54,558 nt of DNA from Deltaproteobacteria bacterium (GTDB taxonomy: Bacteria > Myxococcota_A > UBA796 > UBA2385), in contig JAGYJW010000044.1 of the NCBI GenBank assembly GCA_018401435.1, positions 1-54,558 on the forward strand, given 5' to 3'. The position numbers and the translations under genes were made by a program. Positions within the stretch are counted from its first letter, which is position 1. Each line of letters begins with the position of its first letter. This document shows, in pieces, positions 17,400-27,505 of this stretch. Under the pieces are notes generated by a model. The model had not been told where the DNA came from. It worked only from the letters and a program-made list of their open reading frames with translations, and searched no databases.

Positions 17400-18482
17400 T
17401 CAGCCTCGGGAGAGCGCGCCCCCAAGCACCATGCCGGGGCGCGCCAGCAGGTAGCGTTGCAGCCCCGTGCCCACGTCGGCCGCCACCAGGGCCGGCAGGG
17501 GCCACGGGGGGCGGCTGGGACTGAAGGCCAGATCAAAGGCGACTTCTGGCCAATCGGGATGGATGATGGCGGCCCGCCCCAGCACCACCTGGTCCGCGCC
17601 CGCGGCCCGCGCCGCCTGGGCGTCGGCCAGGGTCCAGACAGCCCCCGCCACCTGCAAGGCCACATCCCCCGGCAGGGCCGCACGAAAGGCTGTCGCGATG
17701 GGGGGCCCCGACGGGTCTTCGGGGGCGCTCGCCGTGGCCTGCATCAGGCTGAGGTGCACCCAGTCCACCCCGTCTTCGGCCAGCCAGCGCCCCAGCTGCA
17801 CGCTGTCGGCCAGCCGCAGGCCCCGCTGCGACCACAGGTCCACCGGCGAAAGGCGCACCCCCACGGCAAAGCCCGGCGAAACCGCCGCCCGGATGTCTTG
17901 CAGCACCTCGCGCAGCAGGCGCGCACGGCCCGCCAGATCGCCGCCATAGGCGTCGGTGCGCGGGTTGTCCAAGGGCGCCAGGAACTGGGTGAGCAGGTAG
18001 CCGTTGGCACCATGCACCTCGACCCCGGCAAAGCCCGCGGCCTCGCAGCGCAAGGCGGCCGCCACGAAGTCCGCCCGCACCTGCGCGAGGTCGCCCGGGG
18101 TGGCTCCGCGCTGGCCCGGTGCATCCACCGTGGACAGGCGGGTAGGCGCCAGGCTGGCCAAGGCGCCGCCGTGGTGAAGCTGCACCACCGCGACGGCGCC
18201 TGCTGCGCGCAGATCCCCGGCCAGGCGGGTCAGCCCGGGCAGGTGTGCATCCTCGGCCACCCCCAGCTGCCCCTCCCAGGCCTTGCCCTGGTCGCTGATA
18301 TAGGCCGCGCAGGTGCTGATCCAGGGGAAGCCGCCCCGGGCGCGCCGCAGCAGCCAGCGGCGCTCGTCTTCCCCCAAGCAGCCATCGGGCAGGCTCTGGG
18401 TGTTGGTGAGGGGAGCCAGGGCCAGGCGGCCCGGCACAACCACGCCACAACGCAGCTTCAACGCTTCTTTCAGGCCCGACAT
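17400..18482 (-). CDS. NADH:flavin oxidoreductase (Old Yellow Enzyme family)
   Basis: The 360-residue protein is an FMN-dependent TIM-barrel enzyme of the OYE family, which reduces activated C=C bonds or related substrates with NAD(P)H. The marks are LAPLTNTQSLPDG at the N-terminus, VVQLHHGGALAS near 98, AGFAGVEVHGANGYLLTQFL near 150 (catalytic His/Asn pair), NPRTDAYGG, RARLLREVLQDIRAAV and ADQVVLGRAAIIHPDWP near 300. Length is normal and it has no fused C-terminal FAD domain. The family's natural substrates are generally unclear. Confidence 0.92.
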   Translation of the reverse strand: MSGLKEALKLRCGVVVPGRLALAPLTNTQSLPDGCLGEDERRWLLRRARGGFPWISTCAAYISDQGKAWEGQLGVAEDAHLPGLTRLAGDLRAAGAVAVVQLHHGGALASLAPTRLSTVDAPGQRGATPGDLAQVRADFVAAALRCEAAGFAGVEVHGANGYLLTQFLAPLDNPRTDAYGGDLAGRARLLREVLQDIRAAVSPGFAVGVRLSPVDLWSQRGLRLADSVQLGRWLAEDGVDWVHLSLMQATASAPEDPSGPPIATAFRAALPGDVALQVAGAVWTLADAQAARAAGADQVVLGRAAIIHPDWPEVAFDLAFSPSRPPWPLPALVAADVGTGLQRYLLARPGMVLGGALSRG

Positions 18483-18509
18483 GACAAGGCTCCGAGATTC
18501 GGACCGGGG

Positions 18510-19581
18510 TCAGCCCTCTACCGCAAAGAGCCCCACCCGCAGCCCGCCATTGGAGAAGATGGTGAGGCAGTGGGCGTCCCGGTGCACCCGCCGGGCGAGG
18601 TCTTCGGCCGGCGCCAAGAAGAGGGCCCGCCAACCCACGAAGCGCTCGCGCAGGCTGAAGCCGAAGGCGTCGTAGACCCCGCGCACATCTTGACCCAGAC
18701 GGTGGCCATAGGGCGGGTTGGCCACCAGCAGGCCGCTCTGAGCGGGCGGGTGGATGTCGGCCACATCCTTGAGCTTCCAGTCGATGGTGACCCCGGCGGC
18801 GCGGGCCTGTTCCCGCGCGGCGTCCAATGCGCGGGGCTCGTGGTCCGAGCCCACCAGCGGCAGGTCCAGGGGCCGTGGGGGGGTCGAAGGCGGCCGCCAG
18901 CGCCCCAATGCGGGCCAGGTGGCGCAGGCCAGGCTGCGGCCGACGAAGGGGCTGCGGCCTTGCGCCAACAAGGCCGCCTCGATCAGCAGGGTGCCGCTGC
19001 CGCAGAAGGGGTCGTAGAGGGCTCGTCCCCGACCAGCCGGCGGCCAGGAGCATGGAGGCCGCGAGGTTCTCGCGCAGGGGCGCCTTGCCGGCCAGGGAGC
19101 GCCAGCCGCGGCGGTGCAGCAGCTCTCCCCCGGCGCAGACCGACAGGCTGGCCTGGTCGGCGTCCAGGCGCAGCTGCACGCGCTGGGGCGGGCTGCCCTC
19201 GGCCGCAGCGGGCCCGCTGCCCCGCAGCGCGTCTTTCAGCGCAAAGCCCACCTTCTTTTCGATGGCGCCCCGGTGGTGCAGCCGGCTCTTGCGGCTGGTG
19301 GCGTGCACACCCACCGGGCCATGGGGGCGCAGAAAAGGCGTCCAATCGGCCTTCTTGACCAGGGTGGCCAGCTCGTCCAGGCTGCGCGCGGTGCCCGTCG
19401 CCACCTCGACCAGCAGGCGATCGGGGCAGCGCAGGCGGTGGGCCAGGGCGGCGCCGTCGGCCAGGGTCGCGTCGAAGATCACGCCCCCAGGCTCGACCGC
19501 GACGTCCAGTCCCTCGCCCTGAAGCTCTCGGGCGACGACGGCTTCGAGGCCGGGGTGGGCGATGGCGGTCCAGCGGGGCAT
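18510..19581 (-). CDS. THUMP-domain class I SAM-dependent RNA methyltransferase (RlmL/TrmN-like), two homopolymer frameshifts
   Basis: The N-terminal frame (MPRWTAIAHPGLEAVVAREL) gives a THUMP domain and ends in the conserved LRENLAASMLLAAGWSG. The C-terminal frame has ALLAQGRSPFVGRSLAC, VGSDHEPRALDAAREQA and the catalytic VANPPYGHRLG. Between them the expected motif YDPFCGSGTLLIEAA is only seen in a third frame. Adding one G to the G4 run (plus 19027-19030) and one C to the C3 run (plus 19019-19021) restores SGDEPLYDPFCGSGT exactly. The mature protein of about 358 residues would methylate guanine N2 in rRNA or tRNA. The exact repair strongly favours sequencing error. Confidence 0.88.
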
Positions 19582-19667
19582 CGGCCGGGGCTATCTCAGG
19601 ACCGCAGCTTCTGCCGCGACCGCGCGCATCCAGGGTGCTAAAGGCGGACAACCCCGAGGAGCCCCCC

Positions 19668-20066
19668 ATGACCCCCTTCGGCATCCGCGCGCGCCTCAAG
19701 AAGCTGCTCAACCGCGCGCCCTCCCAGCCTGCGCGCCCGCCCGTGGTGCGCCATAGCGTGCGCTTCGTCCTGCCCGATGGCACGGACTACGAGACCCAGG
19801 CCAAGGTGGGCGACAGCCTGGTCCTGGCGAGCGGGCGGGGGCCGGCGCCCATCGCCACGGGCTGCGCCGACAGCACCTGTGGCACCTGCCAGATCGAGGT
19901 GCTGAGCGGCGCCGAACACCTCACCCCCCTCACCGACGCCGAAGCCGCCACCAAGGCCGCCAAGGGCGTGCCCGAACACCGGCGCCTGGGTTGCCAGGCC
20001 GGCGTGCTGGGCGCCGGGGTGTCGGTGCGCATCATCAACGTCTTCGGCGAAGAAGCCAACGTCTGA
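19668..20066 (+). CDS. 2Fe-2S ferredoxin (plant/adrenodoxin-type fold)
   Basis: The 132-residue protein has a basic N-terminus of about 27 residues and a 2Fe-2S ferredoxin domain. The cluster ligands are visible as C66-x4-C71-x2-C74 (GCADSTCGTCQIEV) and C109 (RRLGCQ). It would carry single electrons to a partner oxygenase or reductase. The ATG at 19668 follows GAGGAGCC; an upstream in-frame TTG-type extension lacks support. It is divergent from the THUMP methyltransferase. The partner is not adjacent; the Old Yellow Enzyme and the hydroxylase are nearby but unlinked. Confidence 0.88.
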   Translation: MTPFGIRARLKKLLNRAPSQPARPPVVRHSVRFVLPDGTDYETQAKVGDSLVLASGRGPAPIATGCADSTCGTCQIEVLSGAEHLTPLTDAEAATKAAKGVPEHRRLGCQAGVLGAGVSVRIINVFGEEANV

Positions 20067-20142
20067 GCGCCGGCTGGTCACCCCGCCGGCTGGCCGGGTC
20101 CGAGGCTAAGCTGGGCAGCAGATCCGCCCCAAGGGAGTCCCC

Positions 20143-20655
20143 ATGCATCCAGCCCGACCGGCTCTGCTCTGCGTGCTCCTGGCCCTCGCCTGCGGCGACA
20201 AGGCCGATGAGACCGGAGCGCCCGCCGATGGCGCCGATGGCAGCGCCGATGGAACCGATGGAACCGACGCCACCGATGGCACCGACGCCACCGACGGCGA
20301 GGATGGGGGCGACGGCGAAGACGGGTCGGATGGGGCCACGGCCACCTTCCCCGTCAGCGGCCTGGCGGTGTCCGAGTGCAGCGACGACGCCGATCCACCG
20401 CGCCTGACCGCGAGCCTGCGGGGCGCCCATGCCATCGGCGTCAGCCACGAGCGCTTCGAAGGCAACTGCTGCATGGTGCTGCAGGTGGAGGCCCGGCCCA
20501 CCGGCACCGACATCAATATGGTCTATACCGACGTGGGTGACCCCTGTGACTGCATGTGCACCTTTGACCTCGCCTATACGATTGGCGACGTACCCAGCGG
20601 CAGCTGGCGGGTGACCGCAGGGGGCGGGGTGTCGTCTTCGGTCACGGTGCCCTGA
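20143..20655 (+). CDS. Small lipoprotein with an Asp/Gly/Thr-repeat linker
   Basis: The 170-residue protein starts MHPARPALLCVLLALACGD (lipobox Cys17). Residues about 27-66 are a low-complexity linker of ADG, TDG and EDG units. The C-terminal domain (TFPVSGLAVSECSDDADPPR, then NCCMVLQVEARP and DPCDCMCTFDLAYTIGDVPS) contains six cysteines and is unrecognised; disulfides are likely. The same linker style appears in the ferritin-like lipoprotein start at 50650. It is followed after 5 nt by the metallophosphoesterase gene. Confidence 0.8.
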   Translation: MHPARPALLCVLLALACGDKADETGAPADGADGSADGTDGTDATDGTDATDGEDGGDGEDGSDGATATFPVSGLAVSECSDDADPPRLTASLRGAHAIGVSHERFEGNCCMVLQVEARPTGTDINMVYTDVGDPCDCMCTFDLAYTIGDVPSGSWRVTAGGGVSSSVTVP

Positions 20656-20660
20656 TCGGC

Positions 20661-21914
20661 GTGATTGCGGTCGCCTGGCTTATCTTCGCCGCATTTGCCC
20701 TGGCCACGGCGCGCCATGTCTACCGGGGCGGCACCACCCTGAACGACCACTTTGTGGCCGCCGTGGTGCTGGGCACCCTGGGCATCTACCCGACGCTGTG
20801 GACGGGGGCCCGGCTCGCGGGCCTGTCGGGGCCGGGCCTGGGCGCCCTCGGCGCTGCGCTCTTGTTGGGCGAGATCGGCGTGTGGGGGCTCTTCTTCATC
20901 CTGGATCGACGCCGACCGGTGGGGCGGCTGTGGCCCCTGGCCGCCCTCAGCCAGCCCGCCCACGCCTTTGGCCTGTGGACCGGCCTGCTGCTCTGCTTCT
21001 GGGCGCCCGCGATCCTGCTGCTGCGCCAGCTTGGGGCCACCGGCGCACACCCGCTGTGGCCTGGCCCCGCGCTGCTGCTGCCCCTGGGCCTCGCCCTGTG
21101 GGGCAGCCTGTGGACCGCGACCCACCGGGACCGGGTGCGGCGCTACCGGCTGCCCTTGCCCGATCTCCAGGCGCCGGTGCGGGTGGTGCAGCTCTCGGAT
21201 CTGCACGCCAGCCCGGTGATGACCGCGGCGGATCTGCGGCGGCTGGTGGACCGCACCTGTGCCGAGGACCCCGACCTGGTGGTGATCACCGGCGATCTGG
21301 TCATGCCCTTCTCCGAAGGGGACTTCGGCTTTCTGGTGGATGCCTTGGACGCGCTGCCCCGGCCCGTCCTGATCTGCCCCGGCAACCACGACCTGCCCGT
21401 CAGCGAGGCGCTGGGGCGGGCGCTGGCCGAACGGGGGCTGATCTACCTGGTAGACCAGCGCTGGTCGGGCCGGCTGCAGGGCCAGGCGGTGGAGGTGCTG
21501 GGGGTGGATTTTCATTGGCGCTTCGCCCGGGAGCGCCTCGAAGCCGCCCTGGATGCCCATCCCCCCTCGCCGGGGGCGGCCCTTCGCCTGCTGCTGGCCC
21601 ATGACCCGCGTCTGGGGCCCTGGCTGCCTCCGGGACGCTTTGACCTGGTGCTGTCGGGCCACACCCACGGCGGGCAGGTGGGAGCCGAGATGTTCGGGCT
21701 GCGGCCCACCCTGGTCGGCCTCCTGGGCGCCCGGGACCAGGGCTTCTTCCTGCAGCTGGGGACCTGGGCCTATGTGCACCGGGGGAGCTGGCACACCGGC
21801 TGGCCGCCGCGCATGGGGGTGGCCCCGGAGCTGGCGGTCTTCGAGCTTAAGCCCGGCGCGGGGGCGCCCCAGCCCCTGCCCGCCGGGAAAGCGCAGAGAC
21901 GGCGCGAAGCCTGA
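20661..21914 (+). CDS. Membrane-anchored metallophosphoesterase (YkuE/YaeI-like)
   Basis: The 417-residue protein has about five N-terminal transmembrane segments (residues 1-155) and a C-terminal calcineurin-like domain. The metal motifs are VVQLSDLHASPVM, DLVVITGDLVMPF, VLICPGNHDLPVS, LLLAHDPRLGP and LVLSGHTHGGQVG. Its order matches the YkuE family, some of which act on lipid-linked phosphates. The GTG at 20661 starts 5 nt after the previous lipoprotein stop, so the two are probably co-transcribed. Confidence 0.88.
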   Translation: MIAVAWLIFAAFALATARHVYRGGTTLNDHFVAAVVLGTLGIYPTLWTGARLAGLSGPGLGALGAALLLGEIGVWGLFFILDRRRPVGRLWPLAALSQPAHAFGLWTGLLLCFWAPAILLLRQLGATGAHPLWPGPALLLPLGLALWGSLWTATHRDRVRRYRLPLPDLQAPVRVVQLSDLHASPVMTAADLRRLVDRTCAEDPDLVVITGDLVMPFSEGDFGFLVDALDALPRPVLICPGNHDLPVSEALGRALAERGLIYLVDQRWSGRLQGQAVEVLGVDFHWRFARERLEAALDAHPPSPGAALRLLLAHDPRLGPWLPPGRFDLVLSGHTHGGQVGAEMFGLRPTLVGLLGARDQGFFLQLGTWAYVHRGSWHTGWPPRMGVAPELAVFELKPGAGAPQPLPAGKAQRRREA

Positions 21915-22016
21915 TCGAGACCCGCCCCCCGGCGCCGGGCAAGGGGCGACGCTGCGGCCGCTGCGAGCAGGCCGCGGTCATCCCCACCGGCGCCTGCCCG
22001 CAGCGCGATTTCGGCC

Positions 22017-25000
22017 TCAAGGCGCGATGACCACCTGCAGCTCGTCGGCCCAGCCCTTGAAGTCATCGTCGTAGTAGGGGTAGGCGCTGGAGGCCGGGCC
22101 GGCAAAGCTGCCCGGCAAGGCGGCGACCAGGTCGAGCTTCACGCTGTGGCGGGCGCCGGCGTGCAAGCCGTCCCAATAGAGCGTGACCTCGCGGGCGCGG
22201 GTCTCGAAGAAGGCGATCTCGCCGCGCTTCTTCATGTCTTCGAGCTGCCAGGTCTGGGCTTCCAGGCCCGCAGGCAGGCCGATGCGGGCGATGGGGCTGG
22301 GCACCTCCGCGTCGGTGCGGTTGATGACCTCAGCGGTCAGGCGCACATTCTCGCCCAGCGTGGTCTGCGCGGTCGACAGGCGGGTCTGCAGCTCCAAGGC
22401 GGCCTGGTCGCTGCTGGCCGGCACCCGGTCCCGCCAGCGCACCCCCAGGGTGTAGGGCAGGGGCTCCTCACCCTCGTAGTCGATGGTCACGCGATGGCCG
22501 CCGGCCTCGTCCAGAAAGTGCGCCAGACCTTCAATCTCGATGCCATCCTTCTGGCCCTTGGGCCAGCTGGCCTCGCCGGCCTTCTTGCCGTCCACATAGA
22601 CGGTCACCGACCCCGGACCCCGGGTGCGGGCGCTGGCCTTGGCCACCTCGGTGAGGGTCTCCAGGCTGAGCACCGTGGCCTGGGTGGCGCCCCAGGTGCC
22701 CTGACCCTGGCGCTGGCTGCGAATCCACTCGGCGCCCTTGTTCACCGCCCCGGTGTGGCCGCCGGTCTGCAGCAGGGCCAGGGTGGCGAGGGCGGTCGTC
22801 TCGACGGTGAGGTTGTTGCCGCCGCTGCGCATGATGCTGGTCTCGGCCTTCCGGAAGCTGCCGTCGTCGGCCTGCATCGCCGCCAGGCGCCCCGCCACCG
22901 CCGACGCCGACGCCTTGCCCAGGTGGGCCAGGGTGGAGGTCGCCAGCGCCAGGATATAGGCGTCGTCGCTGCTGGCGGCGAGGCGGCTGATCTTGCTCAG
23001 CTCGGTGTCCAGCCCCGGCGTGCCCGTCGTGACCAGGGCCCAGGTGATGTAGGTGTCCAGCACATCGGCCGGCGCGCTGCCATAGCCATGGGCCGACTGC
23101 CCGGAGTTGTCGTAGCCGCCCTTGCCGTTGCGCCGCGACAGCAGCCAGCTGCGGTCCCGGTTCAGCAGGCTGTCGGACACGCCGCCAAAGACCTTCTTCA
23201 TGCGGGTGAACTGGCGCAGACCATAGGCCGACAGGGCCTCCTTGCCGGGTCCGCTGCCCCAGGTCTCAAAGCCGCCCTCGCTGACCTGGTAGCCCGCCAG
23301 GCGCTGGTAGCCGGTCTGAAGCACCTGCTCCCGATCCACCTGAAGACGCGGGGAGACGCGGTTCTGGCGGAGGTAGTCCAGCACCAGCACGTTGGGGTAA
23401 TTCGTGCTGCTGGTCTGCTCGAAGCAGCCGCCCGGGGTCTGGACCAGGCCCTCCAGACCATCCAGCAGGGTGGACAGGGGGCCCGGGTGCAGGTCGAGGC
23501 TGGCCACCAGGCTGCCTTCGACGACCTGCCCGAGGGTGAGGCTGTGGGCGACATCCGCCTCGAGATCACCCGAGGCGGAGAAGCTGCGGGGGAAGCCGCG
23601 GGGCACCACCTCGACGCTGCGCTCGACCCGGTCCGACAGGCCCTCTGCCGTCGCGCTGAGGGTGACGGGGACCCGCCCGGCCCGATCCTGGGCCAGCAGG
23701 GGGATGAAGAGGGTGCGGTCTTCGCCGGCTTGCAGGTGCAGGGGGGCCAGGGCCTCGCCCTCCAGGGTGAGCGCCGGCCCAAAGCTGGCCGCCAAGCTGA
23801 CATCCAGTGGAGAATCCACCGCGCTGCGCACGCTCAGGGGCATCAGCAGGCGGTCGCCATAGCTGAGGGCCACCGGCAGGCGGGCGTCCACCGTGAAGGG
23901 CAGCAGGCTCTGGATCTCCAGCTCGGCGCGGCCGGCCATGCCCGCGCCCAGCCCTTCGGCCGTCGCTCGGAAGGTGGTGACGGCGTCGTTGAGGGGGAAG
24001 CGCAGCCGGGCGACCCCCTGCGCGTCGGTCTGCACCTGGGGAGCCCACAGCACGGTCTCGCGGAAGTCGCTGCGCACCTCGGGCCGGGGGCCGGTGTAGC
24101 GGGGTGTGGGGAATTCCCGCACGGGGGCCCACATCTCCACCTGCAGGGCGCGAACCTGGGTGGGCACGGGCTCGAGGTAGCCCAGCTGCGCGAGGCCGGC
24201 CTGCCCGCGCCGGCCCAGGCCGGGGGCGCGCGGCGGCGGCGGCGGCATGGGCGCCGGCCGCGCCCGACCCATTGCGAGGGCACCGCCGATGTCTTCTGCT
24301 TCCGCTCCGGCGGGCTCGGCTCGGGCAGCTTCGCGGTTGGCCCGGAGGGCTGGGGCCCCTGACGCGACCGCCGCGCCGAAATCGGCGCCATTGGCGTCAA
24401 AGAGGCGGTCCGCATCACCCAGGTCGCGGGCCGGGGCCGGCTGGGCGACGGGGGATCCGGCTGGGGTCGCGCAGCGCGGCCGCCGCCATCGGGGGCGCGG
24501 CCTCCTCCACGGGCATCGCGACATTGTCCAGCCGGGCGAGGCCCGCCTCCTGGGCCACGTCGCCTTTGCTCGCCCGCCGGTTCAAGGCCTTGGCCTTCTT
24601 CTCGGCGTCCTTCGCCATGAGGACGGCGCCCGCCGGGGGCTGGGCCGCAAAGCCTGGCCCGGCGGCGACATCGGGCATCGCGCCCCCGCCGCCGATGCCG
24701 GTGCCCTGCATGCCCAAGCCCCCCGCGCCGACCACCTGGGCCTCGCCCCTGGTGCCGATCAGGCCAGCGAGGCCAGCGGCCCGACGGGCCAGGCCCATGC
24801 TCTTGTAGTCCCGCCAGGCCGCATAGGCGCTGGCGCTGGACCGGCGGCCCTGGGCATCGACATAGACGGTCTGGCGCTGGGGGGTCCACAGCCGGGCCTG
24901 GCGCGCGGCCTCCTCGGACTGCCACAGGGGCAGCGCGTCGGCGAGGGCCGGGGGATTGGGGGCCCCGGTGAAGACCTGGTGCCAGGCGAAGCGCCGCCAG

Positions 25001-26666
25001 CCCTTGGCCCCCAGCACCAGGTCCAGGCCCTTGCGGGCGTCGGGCTCGTCGGGGTCGAAATACCAGGCGGGATCGTCGATCTCATCCTCGATCTCGGGCT
25101 CCAGGTAGAGCCTGCTGAGGATGTGGCCGCGCTCGTCGTCGGCGTGCTTGAGAACGGTGTCATCGGCCACCGACAGGGCGACCTCTGCGGGAATGGGCCG
25201 CCCATCGGCGTCCTTGGTGATCACGGTGAGGCTGACCTCGTCCCGGGGGCCATAGCGGTCGCGGTCGGCCTGGATCTCGACCTGAAGCTGCTGGCGGGGA
25301 TTCCGGTAGACCAGGCGCTCGGCCAGGGGGCGTAGGGTGCTGTCCAGGACCGTCACCCTGGCCACCCCCTGCCGGCGGGCCACGCTGGGCTCCTCGGGCT
25401 CCAGATAGACCACGGCCGGCTGGTCCGGACCGGCCTCCACCAGGGCCGAATCCAGCACCTGCTCGCGCAGCGTGCCCACCACCACCACCAGCTGCGGCAC
25501 GGTGCAGCGCACGGCCACCCGAAGGGCCGCCGCCTGGCCGTCCACATCGTCATAGCTGCGCAGGACGCAGCCCTCGGGCCGGCTCTCGGGCAGGGCCACC
25601 GGGCGCTGCACGCCGGCGGGCTCCTCGATCACCGCCCGGTAGGACCGGCCGGCCTCGGGCAAGAAGGAGACGCGGCCCAAGCCGTCGTGCAAGCTGCGGA
25701 AGTGGTTGACCACATTGCCCTGGTCGTCTTCGATGCGGCCGGCCACATCGGCGGGCTGGCCATGGGCGTCGGTGGCCTCGAAATAGACCCGTCCCGGCAG
25801 GCCCGCCACCAGGTCGCCCCCCTCGGGAAAGAAGCTGAGCTGCAGATCCTGAAGGACCAGGGGCAGGGCCCGGCTGATGGATTCGGTCACGCCGGCATCG
25901 TCCACCAGCACCGTCAGCAGGCCATCGCCGCGGTGAAGGATCTCGGGCAGATCAAAGCTCACCAGGGCCGCGCCTTCGGCGTCGGTCATCAGGTCCAGAC
26001 GCGCCACTTCTTCGCCATCGACCTGCACAATCGCGCGAGCCGGCTGGTTGGCCAGGGGGCCGCCAGAGCTGCCCGCCAGGGTGACCACCGCGTTGACGGT
26101 CTCGCCGGCCCCATAGGCCTCGCGGGCGAAGTCCAGCTCCTTGCGGATGCGGGGGGCCCGGTAGCGGTCCACGATGAAGACCCGGTCGAGCTGCTCGCCA
26201 CCGGCGGTGGTGGCCCGCAGGGTCAGGCGCCGCCGGCCGCCTCTGCCGGGATGTCCAGATCGTTGAAGGCGCCGCCTTCGGCCTGCTTCACGTCCTTGCG
26301 TTGCACCACCGCCCCCCGGGGGTCCAGCAGCTCGTAGCGAATGCCCGCCGCAGCCCCCGCGCCGGAGAGCCCCAACACGCCCAGATCCCAGCTGCGCACC
26401 CACAGGGTCTCGCCAGGACGCAGCAGCGGGCGGTCCAGCTGCACATAGAGCCGGCGGCCCGGGTGCTCGGCAAACCAGGTCTGCACGCCATTGGCCACAT
26501 CGGCGGCCAGCCCGATCTCGCCGTAGCGGACGTGGGGGGCGGGGGCCTCTTCAAAGCCCAGCAGCTCCGGCGCGTCGGTGCAGGTCTCGGGCGGCGGCTG
26601 GGCAGAGACGGCGCAGGCCGACAGCAGCAGGGCGGCGAGGGGAGAGCAGGGAAGCAGACGGGACAT
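22017..26666 (-). CDS. Bacterial alpha-2-macroglobulin-like lipoprotein with thioester motif (two frameshifts)
   Basis: Three frames join into one protein of about 1,549 residues. The N-terminus MSRLLPCSPLAALLLSAC is a lipoprotein signal. MG-type domains follow (RRLYVQLDRPLLRPGETLWV; DLQLSFFPEGGDLVAGLPG), then a Gly/Pro/Ala-rich linker, the A2M segment (RSDFRETVLWAPQVQTDAQG) and the thioester motif GGCFEQTSSTNYPN with Cys near 1081. The alpha/alpha-toroid carrying it continues to about 1300. Frame 1 to 2 is repaired by one C at plus 26230-26231, frame 2 to 3 by removing one G from the G5 run 24450-24454. Family members trap proteases covalently in the periplasm. The usual partner gene pbpC is absent. 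Confidence 0.88.
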
Positions 26667-26785
26667 GGGGGCTCCAAGGTCGCGATCGGTGTCGGCGGAA
26701 CCGGCAACGCAGAGGAGGACCGCGGGCTTACACCTGCGGTTCGTCAAGAAAGGGTGTGGGGCGGCATGGCGCGATAGCGGCGCGC

Positions 26786-27505
26786 ATGTCCCGCCCTCAG
26801 CCCTTCCTTGGCGCCCGCCGCGCTCCTGGCCGCCTGCTCGACCCCGCCACGGTGGACGAGATGTGGCGGCTGCGCGGCCGGATCTTCGATCTGCAGCCCC
26901 ATGTGGACCCCAAGGAAGACCGCCTGCGCTTTGGCCGCTTCGTCGCGGGCTGCCAGCAGGTGCTGCTCTTCACCGATGCGCAGGGCACCTTGCGGGGCAT
27001 GACCAGCTTCTTCTGGGAGCCGGTGCCGGGGGGGCCCGAGTGGATGCTGATGCCAGAATATGGATTCTTTGAACCGGCCTTTCGCGGACACCCCCTCTTC
27101 TTGCGGGCTGGGCTGCCGGTGTTGGGGCGCGTGCTGGCGGCCGCCCGGGGGCGCCCCCTGACCATGGCGGGAATCGGCTACCCGCGCAGCATGCGGTCCG
27201 GTGCCCGCCTGCTTGACCCCCTGTGGAGCCTGCAAGACCCCGGACTCCCCGAGGGGATCCGGCGGGTGCTGCTGCACCTGCTGCGGCGCTTTGGGGGCCC
27301 CCACGCCGACCTGCAGCGGGGCACGGTCCCCCTTCCCACGGTGCCCGAAGCGCCCCCGCCCCCGGAGCGCCGGGGTGCCTTCTGGGCGCGCTACGAGGCG
27401 CTGAACCCCATGTGGTCGAGGGGCGTCGGCCTGGCCATGGCCGGGCATATCGGGCCGCGCATCGTGCAGCGGCTGGGGGCGGACCTGCTGCGACGCCGTC
27501 GCTGA
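26786..27505 (+). CDS. Uncharacterised protein, possibly GNAT-like
   Basis: The 239-residue protein starts MSRPQPFLGARRAPGRLLDP. The first 90 residues (VDEMWRLRGRIFDLQPHVDP, VLLFTDAQGTLRGMTSFFWE) have the strand-loop pattern seen in GNAT acyltransferases, but I see no acetyl-CoA loop that I would trust. The C-terminal half is Arg/Pro-rich. It is convergent with the symporter gene; the two stop codons abut as TGATCA. I make no functional call beyond that. Confidence 0.65.
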   Translation: MSRPQPFLGARRAPGRLLDPATVDEMWRLRGRIFDLQPHVDPKEDRLRFGRFVAGCQQVLLFTDAQGTLRGMTSFFWEPVPGGPEWMLMPEYGFFEPAFRGHPLFLRAGLPVLGRVLAAARGRPLTMAGIGYPRSMRSGARLLDPLWSLQDPGLPEGIRRVLLHLLRRFGGPHADLQRGTVPLPTVPEAPPPPERRGAFWARYEALNPMWSRGVGLAMAGHIGPRIVQRLGADLLRRRR

